Shown here piece by piece: positions 46,032-57,339 of a stretch of DNA of 64,000 nt. Numbering within the stretch: position 1 is the first letter of the stretch; the number at the start of each line of letters is the position of its first letter. This stretch comes from Gadus chalcogrammus (taxonomy: Eukaryota > Chordata > Actinopteri > Gadiformes > Gadidae): positions 26,141,206-26,205,205 of the forward strand of contig NC_079419.1 of NCBI RefSeq assembly GCF_026213295.1, written 5' to 3'. Under the pieces are notes generated by a model. It saw only the letters and a program-made list of their open reading frames with translations, was not told the origin of the DNA and made no database searches. A program made the translations under genes and the position numbers.

Positions 46032-47403
46032 GCAAACTAAACACGTAACGCATAATACAATCAATGGCAATGTATATTACCGCGGGGACACATGCATATT
46101 AGGATAGCATACAATACTGATAAGAAACAATGTTTATAATGTATTGCGTAGGCCCATATCATTAAATAGAACCACAGTTACCGCATATCATATGTTATAG
46201 CCTATCATACGTTTTCTTTGCCGAAATTTATTTGAGGACTCAGTATTTCTGAAGTTGTGGAAGAAAACCCCTTATTCCATGTGTGAATTAGGCCATATTA
46301 TTTGGCAATAAACTAAGCCATTTGCAAATTCATGTGCATCTGTCTCATCGGAGACTGCAGACGCGCTGTCAAAATATCAACTCGTCCGATTCAAATGCGC
46401 TCATGGCTCTTAAAGGGGATGGGAGCTGGCACTCTCATTGGTTTGTTGCACGTCACGCCCAAACCACACCTACGGGTAATTAGGCTGCTTCAGACCAACC
46501 CTTTTGACACTTGCGCCGCGGCGCAAGCGTCATTTATCCGCCTGTAAAATAGCGATAGCGCCGTAGAACCGCCCACAAAGCTACTTGCGCTTTGCGCTTC
46601 CCACTTGCGTTTCAGACCGTTCAAATAGGGCCCTGTGTGTGTGAGCCGGAGGCAGAGCGGGAGAGACATAAGCAAGTTACGAAATAGCAGGCGGCAGGCG
46701 CGGTTCGAAACTGGTGTTATTGGAACAAATGTGCTGTAATTTCAACGCAAATTAAATTATATCGATATTGACGATATGGTCTCGTTTCATATCGCGTTTG
46801 AAAAAATATCGATATATTTTAAATATCGATATATCGCCCAGCACTATACTATACCGTACTATCCGTATTCACGAGTACGTTCATATTTCAGATGTGAGTG
46901 CTGTTCCAAATCGAGTACTCTGTGGTGCACTAACCGGAAATTACGATCACGACTGCCGCCGCGTCTCCTCCCCCGCAATAAACATCCCGCTTTGAACGGT
47001 GAACTCTTTACGCCTAGCAGCTATAAAAAGCTCTAAAAACTACAAAATGAATATTGATGCGGGCAATGTGGAAAATGCACCGACTTTGGCTCAGCCTGGC
47101 TCCGCCTCTTCCGCTACGTAGCTAAGATGGCTGCCGTTGAGTACGGAAAGTGTCCTTCGATCCACACTTCACGATTAGCCCGTTTTGAGTACGACATCCG
47201 GGTCCTTGAAGTATACTTATTTTCGCCGGATCTGAATTGGAATGTACTACGTACTCAAAATTTGGCTAGTAAGTACGGATAGTACGGGTATTGGAACACG
47301 GCACTGGCCGGAGGCAGAGAAAGCCGAGGAGCCATTTTAAAAGCAGGTCGAGGAAAGACAGGAGAGGGGGACCGGTGTTTCAGTTCAAGTCGTGACCGTG
47401 TTA
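45739..47403. repeat. Left arm of a large inverted repeat
   Basis: Matches 58,757-60,450 in reverse complement with scattered substitutions and small indels. It includes a LINE fragment, a hAT end (cgcccagcactata at about 46,833-46,847) and a block with ctacgtagctaagatgg that recurs a third time at 61,810-62,105. The match stops at gtgaccgtgttaa (47,403). Confidence 0.88.
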
Positions 47404-48511
47404 AATGGTACCGTGTTAAATGGTACATTCTGAGGCTATCTTAGAGAGAAATTCTAGCTCTTGTGGTCATCCTGAAAAACTAAAATACAACTTTTGGTAG
47501 ACTTGTACAACTTTACCCTGTAAATAAACACGACAAATTTCAAAAATATTGGCTAAACTTTTATTAAGTAGGACAAATCACAACAGCAGCCGTCTGTTCC
47601 TGAGACTGCCCCAACGGCTCACTGCCTTGTCAAAATCAAATTGATCAATTGCAGGCCCCTCAATACTGATCCTGAGGAGGTGGTTCAGGGTAGCGTTAGT
47701 CATGGTAGACCTCCTGTGCCATGCCTCTATGGAACAAGTTTTGGGGCTCTAGAGTCAATAATGGCGACGCTATAGAAATGTTACTATTTTGTCGTTTTCA
47801 GTTTTGCACTTTGCAGACGGTCCCTAAGCTCGCGGCTGAAAGCCGACTGCTCGTAGAAGCCAATGCAATTCAGTTTTGCACTTTGCAGACGGTCCCTAAG
47901 CTCGCGGCTGAAAGCCGACTGCTCGTAGAAGCCAATGCAATTCACCGTTCGCTAAAGACGGCTCGTTTGGATGAAAACTATGTTGTAGCTGGTTCTCTGG
48001 GTTACTACACTTTTTTGGGGCTAATTCGGCCGTGCAGCTGCCATTTAGTTCCCTGCTACGGGTTCCCTGGTAACAGGGAACCCGTAGCAGCAGCAACCCT
48101 GTTCGACTGTTCGTTAGACCTATCATCCCTTGGACGATCTGTAGGTATGCTTTGTTGATCTGAATAAACGTTGTGTCTCAGAGTGATACTGCCTTGCGTC
48201 ACATTGATTCTCGAGCTCGCTGCTTTGCTAGAGACGATCCAGAGCAAGAGACTACGCCACATCAGGCGACTGAAATGGTAGCGAAAGAGCGCATAAGTGT
48301 TTTTGGCTGGGTTGTAGGCAGTTGAGGGAAACACAACATTAGGTTTTGAATAACTGGTGTAATGGCCTCTTCTTTTGGTAAGCGAGACAAATACCATGGT
48401 CTATAATAGCATGGACAGTCGGGTCACAAGTTGATCTGGCTGCCTCCTGTTCTTAGGAAGAAGACTAGTGGTGTTTTTTAGTCCTGCAGCTGAATCAAGT
48501 CTCTGCAAGTG
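47404..48511. other. Segment between left arm and KDZ element
   Basis: Contains a 145-codon plus-strand ORF (47,721-48,158) with a 72-bp tandem duplication (about 47,802-47,944, repeating FCTLQTVPKLAAESRLLVEA). It also has a perfect hairpin around 48,052-48,090 (ctgctacgggttccctggta and complement). The ORF has no recognisable family and I do not call it a gene. Confidence 0.4.
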
Positions 48512-48529
48512 CCCCTGACTGCAGCCTGC

Positions 48530-48690
48530 AGATCGAGGAGGAGCTAAATGTGGGCGGGGTTAAACGTTTAACCCCGCCCACATCTAAGGAAACTTCCAAG
48601 CGCCCCTGACTGCAGCCGCAGATCGAGGAGGAGCTAAATGTGGGCGGGTCTAAACGTTTAACCCATGGTTTTACCCTCTCGGGCGCCATC
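48530..48690. repeat. Repeated 38-bp palindrome (left copies)
   Basis: gtgggcggggttaaacg followed by its complement occurs at 48,549-48,585 and, slightly altered, at 48,637-48,665. A third copy is at 58,380-58,418. Confidence 0.8.
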
Positions 48691-49381
48691 TGGTGGCGGA
48701 GATCCGGCAGCACATTCTCAAACATCAATACAGCACAGCACAGCACGATGACTTAATATGGAAAGAAGTTCATGCATTTGATAGACTTAGACATTCCTAC
48801 TTTTAACTTGTCATTTCAAATGTCTTTTTTAGTATAGACACATATTATTTCGTACCCTCAATTATATTAGCCATGTCAAATAAACCAAAGACAGAAGATT
48901 GATTTTGATTTTGATTTTCACCCCAGGCAAAAAATGTTGATCTGTAAAGAGGAAAAAAAAAAGCTTCCATAAATGTTTGACAAAGGCAAGTATCAAGGTA
49001 TTATCAAGTATCTTGCCCATAGCAAGCAACCCTGTTCCCGGTTTCCAGGTCCGTCAATTTCCCAGTGTCTAGAAAGGAAACAGATTGCGGTTCTTATAGG
49101 CACAATAACAATGCAAGATGTGAAACAGATAATTTAAATAAGTGGAGGGATTACGCTATAGTCTAGCAATAGTTGACTACAAGACTAATTAATCACATGA
49201 CCTCTCACCTGTAGCCCTCCTTGCAGTCGTCGCCGTTTCCTGTCGTGCAATCGGTCTTCCTCAGACCTTAGTGATTTTATGACAACATACAGTAACTATG
49301 AAAACATTCATGTTGGACTGTTGGCAGTGCGTAAAACTGTTTTTTTTGTCATTTGATTCAAAAGTGTGATATTCAGGGCTC
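48691..49381. other. 3' flank of the KDZ gene
   Basis: AT-rich, no further exon recognised beyond the terminal exon at 49,382. Likely 3' UTR and element end. Confidence 0.4.
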
Positions 49382-50639
49382 TTACGGCATGGGGAAGTTC
49401 TGCAGGAGAGCGAGACACCACCATCTCCTAATTTGCAGCATGTTTTCCTTTGAAGAAGGAAATGCAGGAAGATGTTAATATGTTGTAAAATAAATAACAC
49501 CTTGTACACTAAACATAATGTGTCACGATTTACACATACCTCGCTGAAATCACAATTGGCCCCCATTACAATGTACAGAGTGTACTGAAATTCAAGAGGT
49601 ACTGGTTAATATAATGTCAGGCGTGTTCCCAAGGATAATTTTTTTTCAATACAAATTAATGTGGTTTTAATGTAGCAAGCAAACATTTGTACAGACAACA
49701 GCAATGCCATAACAAACTGATTAGGTCTTACCATCAAAACAAACACGCCACAGTTGTTGGAGCACCCTTGCTTTGTTAGGCCCTGAGGTGTGAACAATGT
49801 ATTTTAATAAAGTATGGCAAGAAAATAGTAAAAAGTTAGCAAATGCTATTATGTAATGTCTTACCTGGACATCATTCACACCAAGCTCTCTCCAGGGGCC
49901 AGAAGAGAGGCTGTGAGCAACGTGTCTGTCAAATAATAAGCAAAGTAAATAAAAGTAACTCAACTTCAATTAACTTTTGTTTGAAAAGTATGCAGAAACG
50001 CTTGGAACAAAGCCTGAACTGAATAAGGAAGAGGTTGGAACTTCAAATAAAAAAGTTTTCATAACGGGCTTAAAAAGAACTGCCTGTCTCAAAAAAGATA
50101 AATAGTTCTGTTTCCATCTGTTTAAGGAATCAAAATACTGTAGTTGGAATATGGAATGGATTTTTTTAGATCAAATAAAACAGAACCATCGATTAAAACA
50201 AACAAGAGGACAAGTGGTTTAAAACAGAACTACCACTGTCCAGAAAGGATTATGCGAGGTGCCCTAAAAACCTGAATAGACTGGTTCTACTCTCATCTCT
50301 CCAACCGCTGCCCCAGAGGGAATCTAGGAAGAAAATCTCCCTAGCCTGTGGCCTCAGTATCTGTTAAATATTCAAATTCAAATATAACCAGTTGCAGTGA
50401 GTTGTGTAATGTTCCTTGAATCCCAACAGAGCTGACATGCATTTAATTATTATCGAAAAACATTAAAATCAGCAATGAGCGACTTGTTGTGTAAAGAAAA
50501 GAAAGGAAGAAAATATAAAAGGTATTTACACTGAGTGTCCAATGTCCAGGTACGGACACTGGGAGAATAATCCACTGTAGACTGGCTGCATTATCCTGTA
50601 AAAAGACAACAATAGCTGAATATTAAATGCTCAAACTTC
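49382..50639 (-). CDS. Ulp1-type protease exons, copy 1 (terminal)
   Basis: The same five exons as copy 2 (His exon 50,595-50,530, Cys exon about 49,782-49,732), then the original terminal exon 49,447-49,382, reading ENMLQIRRWWCLALLQNFPMP and TAA. Only a few single-base indels in introns separate the two copies of about 1,228 bp (49,412-50,639 and 50,640-51,866). Ulp1 proteases cleave SUMO-like or precursor chains. In Zisupton elements the domain is fused to the transposase, with unknown role. Confidence 0.8.
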
Positions 50640-51866
50640 GAGACACCACCATCTCCTAATTTGCAGCATGTTTTCCTTTGAAGAAGGAAATGCAGGAAGA
50701 TGTTAATATGTTGTAAAAATAAATAACACCTTGTACACTAAACATAATGTGTCACGATTTACACATACCTCGCTGAAATCACAATTGGCCCCCATTACAA
50801 TGTACAGAGTGTACTGAAATTCAAGAGGTACTGGTTAATATAATGTCAGGCGTGTTCCCAAGGATAATTTTTTTTCAATACAAATTAATGTGGTTTTAAT
50901 GTAGCAAGCAAACATTTGTACAGACAACAGCAATGCCATAACAAACTGATTAGGTCTTACCATCAAAACAAACACGCCACAGTTGTTGGAGCACCCTTGC
51001 TTTGTTAGGCCCTGAGGTGTGAACAATGTATTTTAATAAAGTATGGCAAGAAAAGTAAAAAGTTAGCAAATGCTATTATGTAATGTCTTACCTGGACATC
51101 ATTCACACCAAGCTCTCTCCAGGGGCCAGAAGAGAGGCTGTGAGCAACGTGTCTGTCAAATAATAAGCAAGTAAATAAAAGTAACTCAACTTCAATTAAC
51201 TTTTGTTTGAAAAGTATGCAGAAACGCTTGGAACAAAGCCTGAACTGAATAAGGAAGAGGTTGGAACTTCAAATAAAAAAGTTTTCATAACGGGCTTAAA
51301 AAGAACTGCCTGTCTCAAAAAAGATAAATAGTTCTGTTTCCATCTGTTTAAGGAATCAAAATACTGTAGTTGGAATATGGAATGGATTTTTTTAGATCAA
51401 ATAAAAACAGAACCATCGATTAAAACAAACAAGAGGACAAGTGGTTTAAAACAGAACTACCACTGTCCAGAAAGGATTATGCGAGGTGCCCTAAAAACCT
51501 GAATAGACTGGTTCTACTCTCATCTCTCCAACCGCTGCCCCAGAGGGAATCTAGGAAGAAAATCTCCCTAGCCTGTGGCCTCAGTATCTGTTAAATATTC
51601 AAATTCAAATATAACCAGTTGCAGTGAGTTGTGTAATGTTCCTTGAATCCCAACAGAGCTGACATGCATTTAATTATTATCGAAAAACATTAAAATCAGC
51701 AATGAGCGACTTGTTGTGTAAAGAAAAGAAAGGAAGAAAATATAAAAGGTATTTACACTGAGTGTCCAATGTCCAGGTACGGACACTGGGAGAATAATCC
51801 ACTGTAGACTGGCTGCATTATCCTGTAAAAAGACAACAATAGCTGAATATTAAATGCTCAAACTTC
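50640..51866 (-). CDS. Ulp1-type protease exons, copy 2 (first in gene order)
   Basis: Exons 51,822-51,757 (WIILPVSVPGHWTLS, catalytic His), 51,572-51,499 (AREIFFLDSLWGSGWRDE, catalytic Asp), 51,152-51,092 (HVAHSLSSGPWRELGVNDVQ), 51,011-50,961 (GLTKQGCSNNCGVFVLM, oxyanion Gln and nucleophile Cys six residues apart), 50,813-50,769 (YTLYIVMGANCDFSE) and 50,675-50,631 (ENMLQIRRWWCLEV, stop). Spacing and phases are those of C48 (Ulp1/SENP) cysteine proteases. The last three codons come from the duplication junction, so this copy ends about eight residues short of copy 1. Confidence 0.8.
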
Positions 51867-52618
51867 ACTCAATAAAGCAAAACTTTTAAACAAATTACCG
51901 GAAGGTGATCCATGGCGTTCCTCGATGATGGTGGGAACCAAGTGGAAATGACATAGCTGTCTGCAGCAAACAGGTTCTCTACTCTCTATAACAGAGAAAG
52001 TTTGCTAAATCTCTTACTGTCAAAATATATTGACTATTGAACTAGACTATCCAATAATTTTGAATTAAATATTTCACAGGAGCTACACTACCTTCTCAAT
52101 CATTTTGAGACAAGAGTTCAGGATCTAGTAGAACACATAAACACAAATTATTGGAAGATTTTGAAAAATATTACATAAACCATATCAGCACAGCACATTC
52201 TCTATGCCTACCGTTCCCTCCATGTCCCGCTGCAAACCCAGAGTCCAAAAGTCAAAGCGGGTCAGGATGATGTTATTCACCATTGCAAGGTGCTGAGTGT
52301 GACTTTTGGTCTCATCCAAGACATGAGACAGCTAGTGGAAGAAAACAAAGTCTTTATAAATGTATGATTATATGAGTGACATGCATAGATAACCACAGTG
52401 GCACAATGGTTAACTTTACCAGTTGTTCTTGGCTGTCTTGGAGTTTCTGTCCCCAGCATGATCTGTGGGCTGAAAACTTGTGGAGACTAGGGAAGTCTCC
52501 ATGAGGTCTCTGCTCACTGTCATCATTTACTAGTGTAGAAAGCAACCGAAAAATGAAATTAAGTGTGAAATGTCACATTTCTCATTTGAATGAGGTGCAA
52601 AATAGAGCCATGACTCAC

Positions 52619-52961
52619 ACTCTTGAGACTCCTCTTGTTCTTTCCATGATGACCCAGTTGACATCACGGTTGATTGCGAGTGAGCTATAGGAAAAACATG
52701 CAACAAACTTTATTGTCTAAAGTAGATGAAGACGACAAATGTGCATAAATATTCAATCCCATACCTAAGACTACCATTCCATGGCTGTCACACTGCATTT
52801 CAACTTCTGACTCATACTCTTGAGAGTCTTCTTGTTCGTTCCCATATGACCCAATTGACATCGCAGCTGATGGGGAGTGAGCTATAGGAAAAATAGCAAC
52901 AAACTTTATTGTCTGAAGTAGATGAAGACGACAAATGTGCATAATTATTCAATCCCATACC
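52619..52961 (-). repeat. Tandemly duplicated exon-intron unit in the KDZ gene
   Basis: A unit of about 200 bp recurs: the exon 52,881-52,765 (HSPSAAMSIGSYGNEQEDSQ) and the exon 52,685-52,619 (HSQSTVMSTGSSWKEQEESQ) share start phase and the preceding intron text (aaacatgcaacaaactttat type). The end of the first (SHGMVVLG) also resembles the end of the core exon (SYGRVVLG). Confidence 0.8.
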
Positions 52962-54184
52962 TAAGACAACCCTTCCATAGCTGTCAAACTGCAATGAAAC
53001 ATCTGGAGGAACAATCTTGCTGTACTGATTTTTGATTTTTTGGTTCCTTGCCATGTTGTAATGGTGGAGAATGTTTCTTTGTAGAAAAATGTGTGTTGAT
53101 GGGGTTGTCTGATTTAAAAAGTAGTTGTTTTTTCTCATCCCTGAAAACAGCTGCTCCGCACACTGGCTGTTAATAAGACCAGCAAGTTCAGGCACAAGCT
53201 CCAGCTTTCTTAGAACCTCACACTGGTCTTTGCTGTTCCCCTGGTGGAACACATCGTTCAAAGCAAAATGCTGTGAGGATCCAGTGAGAGGGTGACCATC
53301 TTTGTCAGCTGGCTTTTTTTGAAATTTCAGCCAAGGCAAGTTGACATGGACCTTTCCCTCTGAGGCCTGCTTCACGTTCTCTGGGGTGGGATCCAGTAAC
53401 CTTCCCTGAAAAGGGGCAAATATTCCTGGCTGCCTGCGGTTGGCATGCAGTGCCAGACCCCTGGCATAATCATACACAGCCACATTGGGGAGGTGTTTCC
53501 AGGACAGCAAGAGATCCACAAAGTCACGTGGACTCTCTGCTCTAAGGTTGAATTTGACTGAAAACACAACCCCACATGGGCAAGTGATAACTGCCCAGCC
53601 ACCTGTGAAACAGAAAAAAAAAGTAATAACTGACATTAGGAGCATGTATAGCTAACCTACTACATAATGATCATTTCTTTAACACAACAATGCATAACAA
53701 AGTGAAATTATCTTCAACATTCCATATCATTTCACTTACCAGAAGCACCCCACACTTTCTCAAAGACCTTGTTGTAGGTGACTCTATTAGACATTTTGTC
53801 AGACAGTCTCATAACCATGTCTATCTTGGACCCCTTATCATCCACACCACACTGTTTGCACAGTGCCCTGACCTCCTGTACCTGTTGTGAAAATGCAATG
53901 AAGTTGATATTGTTAATATAGCATAAACATATTTTTTTAGCATAAAGAAGTGGATTTGGCATATTTCATCAACTCATTCACCTTCAAGTTCACAAGCTCA
54001 TCTGTGAGCCGCTCCTCATGCATTTTTTCGTCATCATTAAAGTTATCATCTCCATCTGCTTTGGGGCTTTGCAATTTTTCAAATTCTGTGTTCAACACAG
54101 AATTTGACCTCCGGGTGTGTGGGCCAATCCAGGGGGCCCAGTGATGATAGCTCGGGGGCACAACGAAAGGGTTCTTCCGTCCAT
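52765..54184 (-). CDS. KDZ gene: SAP motif and KDZ-like core exons
   Basis: 54,184-53,982 reads KNPFVVPPSYHHWAPWIGPH. 53,881-53,740 is a SAP motif (VRALCKQCGVDDKGSKIDMV), a short helix-turn-helix DNA-binding fold. 53,602-52,961 is the core: GGWAVITCPCGVVFSVKFNL, SPRDFVDLLLSWKHLPNVAV, YDYARGLALH, CAEQLFSGMRKNNYFLNQ and HIFLQRNILHHYN. YDYARG occupies the place of the YDxAC catalytic-Asp motif of KDZ enzymes, and Glu in AEQLF may be the acidic partner, both by inference. All these exons are open and correctly phased. The core acts on transposon DNA ends, by family. Confidence 0.72.
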
Positions 54185-54289
54185 CTTTGTGAACAAATGT
54201 GATGAGAATCACAACATTAAACACATTTTATTATACTTTACTCTCTCTCCAACTGTTCTTTAGCTGTTCTGTCTTTTGACAAGACTTAC

Positions 54290-55011
54290 ATGGAATTAAT
54301 CCACGACTGAGCATTTCTGTGGCCACAGTGTTCCAGAAATGGTCCATGTCAACATTACCATCATAGCCTTCAGGTGGGCTTGGGATGTCACTCACTGTTA
54401 AAACAATAGTTTGTTATTCATAGCTCAATCCCTAAAAAAACACTCCGAACACGGCATTTGATGCAGCGTTATTCAAGGGCATGGGTAACATGATCTTACA
54501 CAATTCAGAGACAGATGAGGTGCTACACAAACAATGAAGCTAAAATATGTGAAATAATAGCATAACTCACCTGGCATATTGAAAACGCCTTTTTTGTGGA
54601 GGTCCATAACAACAACTGCTGGGTTGTTTCCACATGACACACAACTGTACGTGTACTCATGGTCGGTTAGGGCCTCAAAGTGGAGGTATGCCTGCAGAAC
54701 TCTTTCCTTGTTTGGAAAGGACACCTTTTCCGTTGTCTCTATAATTTCTATCACTTTACTGATAGCTGTATGGGTCTGGAAAATTATGAATAACGGAGGG
54801 TTCCAATGTTATAACATTTCAAAATAAAAGTAATATATTTTGTAAGTGTTGCATCTTCAATCGTCATTTATTTTACAGAAAGGATCTGTAATGAATATAT
54901 TTTAATAAAAGAGGAACAGGCAAGGATATCTTATTATTAGTGTGCTTGCGGTAGCAAAGCATATTAAGTCCTGACACATTTTTCCGTGTGTGTGTGTGTG
55001 TGTGTGTGTAT

Positions 55012-55079
<68 letters not shown>

Positions 55080-55136
55080 AGAGAGAGAGAGAGAAAGGAG
55101 AGAAGAGAGAAGAGAGAGAGAGACACAGACACAGAC

Positions 55137-55201
<65 letters not shown>

Positions 55202-55778
55202 GAGTACCTGTAGTGCATTCCTGACCATCAGGCACAAGTGCAGAGACAGGATGATGTGGTCATCAAAGTTGTGGATACCCTCATCCCACTCCTGGTATCT
55301 GTAAATCATGCCGCAGTTCAGGCATGATTTCCTGTATGTTGATATTCCTAAAAACACAGTTCAACCAAAGATCATGATTATTGCTTATATGTCATTTGAG
55401 ATTAGTAGAAACATTTTTTTCTGTTTCTCACGTACATATAAATTATGTCACCCATTAACTGATAAGAACACATATAAAGACCTGTGATGGTACCAACCTT
55501 CAACTACACCTGTGCTTGTCAGGATCTTGCCTTTCGCTGTAATCAGATGTTCACAGAGTGTGTATTCACATTCTACACACTTTTTTTCTCTTGGGATAAG
55601 GTGCTTAGGAAAGCTGTCGTCTCTTCTCCCCTCTCTCGACTGCTCTATGAGAGCCTGGGGTATATTTGCCGGGATCTTTTTTTGTTGAGGAGGTATTTAA
55701 GCATCCTTGCAATTTCTCTGTCATCTGGTGGATAACTGTCCTCTTTAGAGTCGCTGTCGTATTGGACTGTGCTGATCT
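54290..55778 (-). pseudogene. KDZ gene: Cys-cluster exons
   Basis: 55,778-55,498 carries CVECEYTLCEHLITAKG after a frameshift at the T-run. 55,347-55,208 reads KSCLNCGMIYRYQEWDEG and HNFDDHIILSLHLCL. 54,775-54,571 reads THTAISKVIEIIETTEK and YSCVSCGNNPAVVVMDLHK. 54,394-54,290 reads DMDHFWNTVATEMLSRGL. Such C-x-x-C clusters precede the core in KDZ transposases. A compound microsatellite sits in the intron at 54,990-55,203. Confidence 0.78.
54990..55203. repeat. Compound microsatellite (GT)n(GA)n(GACA)n
   Basis: Runs of GT, GA and GACA follow one another in a KDZ intron, five bases from the exon ending at 55,208. Long Ser/Leu and Arg/Glu ORFs here are artefacts. Confidence 0.97.
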
Positions 55779-55811
55779 CTGTAAGATTAAGTGTCTCTTC
55801 CTCCTTCCTAC

Positions 55812-57094
55812 CTAAAAAGCTCCCTCTTTGTCACAAACAGATGCCATTTAGCAACAGCTTTATGGATACAGGATTGTCTCGCTTTAGAGCAGGGACAATG
55901 CCAGGTGTTTTGCTTTGAATCATATAACTCTTCCCAACCTGCTGTAGTATGTAACCTTTTTTTCATAAACGGATACATGAAATTTAGATGGTGGGCCACC
56001 TACAGTCAGGTGCACTGAAAGAGGCACACCCTCAGCATCAGCATTTTTTTGGCAACGCAAGAGGCCGGCCTTACGCTCCTCACCAAACCACTTGTTTTCC
56101 ACCATTCTTTCCAAGGCCTCACCTGGTAGTGTCACGGTTTCACCGTCAGTGCGTGGGCAATACAATAATGATGGATGTGGTGACACTCAAAAGGCAACAT
56201 CCCGCTCCTCTGAGCAAAGTCACCATTCAATCGACACTGGTCGACCTCACAGACGATCTTCTGTGCTGGCCCCCAAATGTTCTTGATGACATGTATGGGT
56301 GTTGCAGGACCACAAAAAGATTTTTCCACTGCAAACACACCATGTGTACCATCGATGCACTGACAGGCCAAAAATCTTTCCTTCGTTATTGTCTCAAGGA
56401 GGTTGGTGTGTTTTCTCCTGCAGTGTATTTTGAAGTTCCTTTTGTTTAGCATCAACTTACAATGAGGACAACAGAATTTATTTAGCTCACTTGCTTTAGT
56501 GGCCGTGGAACTTTCTCCAGGAGCCAATGTGTGCTGATTGGGGGCCACAGGGAGCTGAGGGAGCTGAGCGGGGGCCACGGGGAGCTGAGCCGGGGCCACG
56601 GGGAGCTGAGCCGGGGCCACGGGGAGCCGAGCCGGGGCCACGGGGAGCTGAGCGGGGGCCACAGGGAGCAGAGCGGGGGCCACAGGGAGCTGAGCGGGGG
56701 CCACAGGGAGCTGTGTAGGGGCTGCAGCTTGCACCTCCACCTGGTGTATTTGCAGGTGCCTTGCCAATTGCATTCGATTTAGAAGTGTTGCTGCACAATA
56801 GCAACAGTGAAAATGTGTTGCCGTCCGACAACTCAATCCACACTTTATTATTGTGAACTCTGTAAGAGAGGAATTAAGGAAGTAAGATTCATACTTGTGA
56901 AAAAATACAAATTAATTCATTGTGTAATAATTTAGATAAGCACCTTTGTGTTTCAGTGACGAATGGCCTTTTACATGGTTGTCAACCTTATATTTTGCAC
57001 CCACGAATTGACAGAAGGGACAGTGGAACAGTTCACTGTTGGTGATGTTATTAATTTTTGGTGTATCACCATCCAAAAGTATGCTAATGTGTCT
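55812..57094 (-). pseudogene. KDZ gene 5' exons: zinc fingers, Pro-rich repeat, SWIM motif
   Basis: Exon 57,094-56,944 gives FHCPFCQFVGAKYKVDNHVKGH (first part), a C2H2-like finger. Exon 56,859-55,812 gives HFHCCYCAATLLNRMQLARH, then about nine copies of AQLPVAP (21-bp unit, 56,540-56,715). It continues with FCCPHCKLMLNKRNFKIHC, GVFAVEKSFCGPATPIHV and MLPFECHH. After a frameshift it reads YCPRTDGETVTLPGEA, and after another WHCPCSKARQSCIHK, a CxC...CxH SWIM-type motif. These modules probably bind DNA or protein. The frame breaks make this copy doubtful as a working gene. Confidence 0.75.
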
Positions 57095-57339
57095 CTATAT
57101 ATCAGAGGGGAAAAGAATAAACATTAAAAGGCACAGCATCACTTAAACATCTGCTAAAACATAACTTTTACCATCTGAAATTGACGCTGAAATGTTTTAT
57201 TCTTTTTTACCACATTGACGTCATCAGGGATGGCCTCAGGAAGAGGAAGTACATCAGCCTGATGGAGAGCATGAGAGGCCTCCAGCCCAGGATGTGGGGC
57301 TCCATGTAGCGGGGGGGACCGCAGTGGGACACCTGTCAC

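Larger units (their letters stand above)
49382..57330 (-). pseudogene. KDZ (Zisupton-like) transposase with C-terminal Ulp1 protease
   Basis: At least twenty exons with matching GT-AG phases. From 5': a tentative exon 57,330-57,212, then 57,094-56,944, 56,859-55,812, 55,778-55,498, 55,347-55,208, 54,775-54,571, 54,394-54,290, 54,184-53,982, 53,881-53,740, 53,602-52,961, 52,881-52,765, 52,685-52,619, 52,529-52,420, 52,331-52,212, 52,124-52,092, 51,985-51,899, then the Ulp1 exons in two tandem copies. Domains in order are C2H2-like fingers, a Pro-rich repeat, a SWIM motif, Cys clusters, a SAP motif, a KDZ-like core and an Ulp1 protease. Three single-base frameshifts in the 5' half (near 56,165, 55,933 and at the seven-T run 55,677-55,683) suggest decay or homopolymer errors. 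From 55,680 to the stop the exons read open. Confidence 0.8.

Noticed and set aside
49606..51026. Two identical 63-codon minus-strand ORFs as a small protein family
   Set aside because: They are read-through of one Ulp1 exon into its flanking introns, in two tandem copies.
54873..55357. Several overlapping ORFs with Ser-Leu, Cys-Leu or Arg-Glu repeats
   Set aside because: Microsatellite translation. Only 55,347-55,208 is a real exon of the KDZ gene.
57212..57330. Plus-strand reading ending RGLQPRMWGSM as an exon of a plus-strand gene
   Set aside because: The minus-strand reading has an acceptor and donor in phase with the next KDZ exon, and the plus reading matched nothing I know. Kept only as a tentative minus-strand exon.
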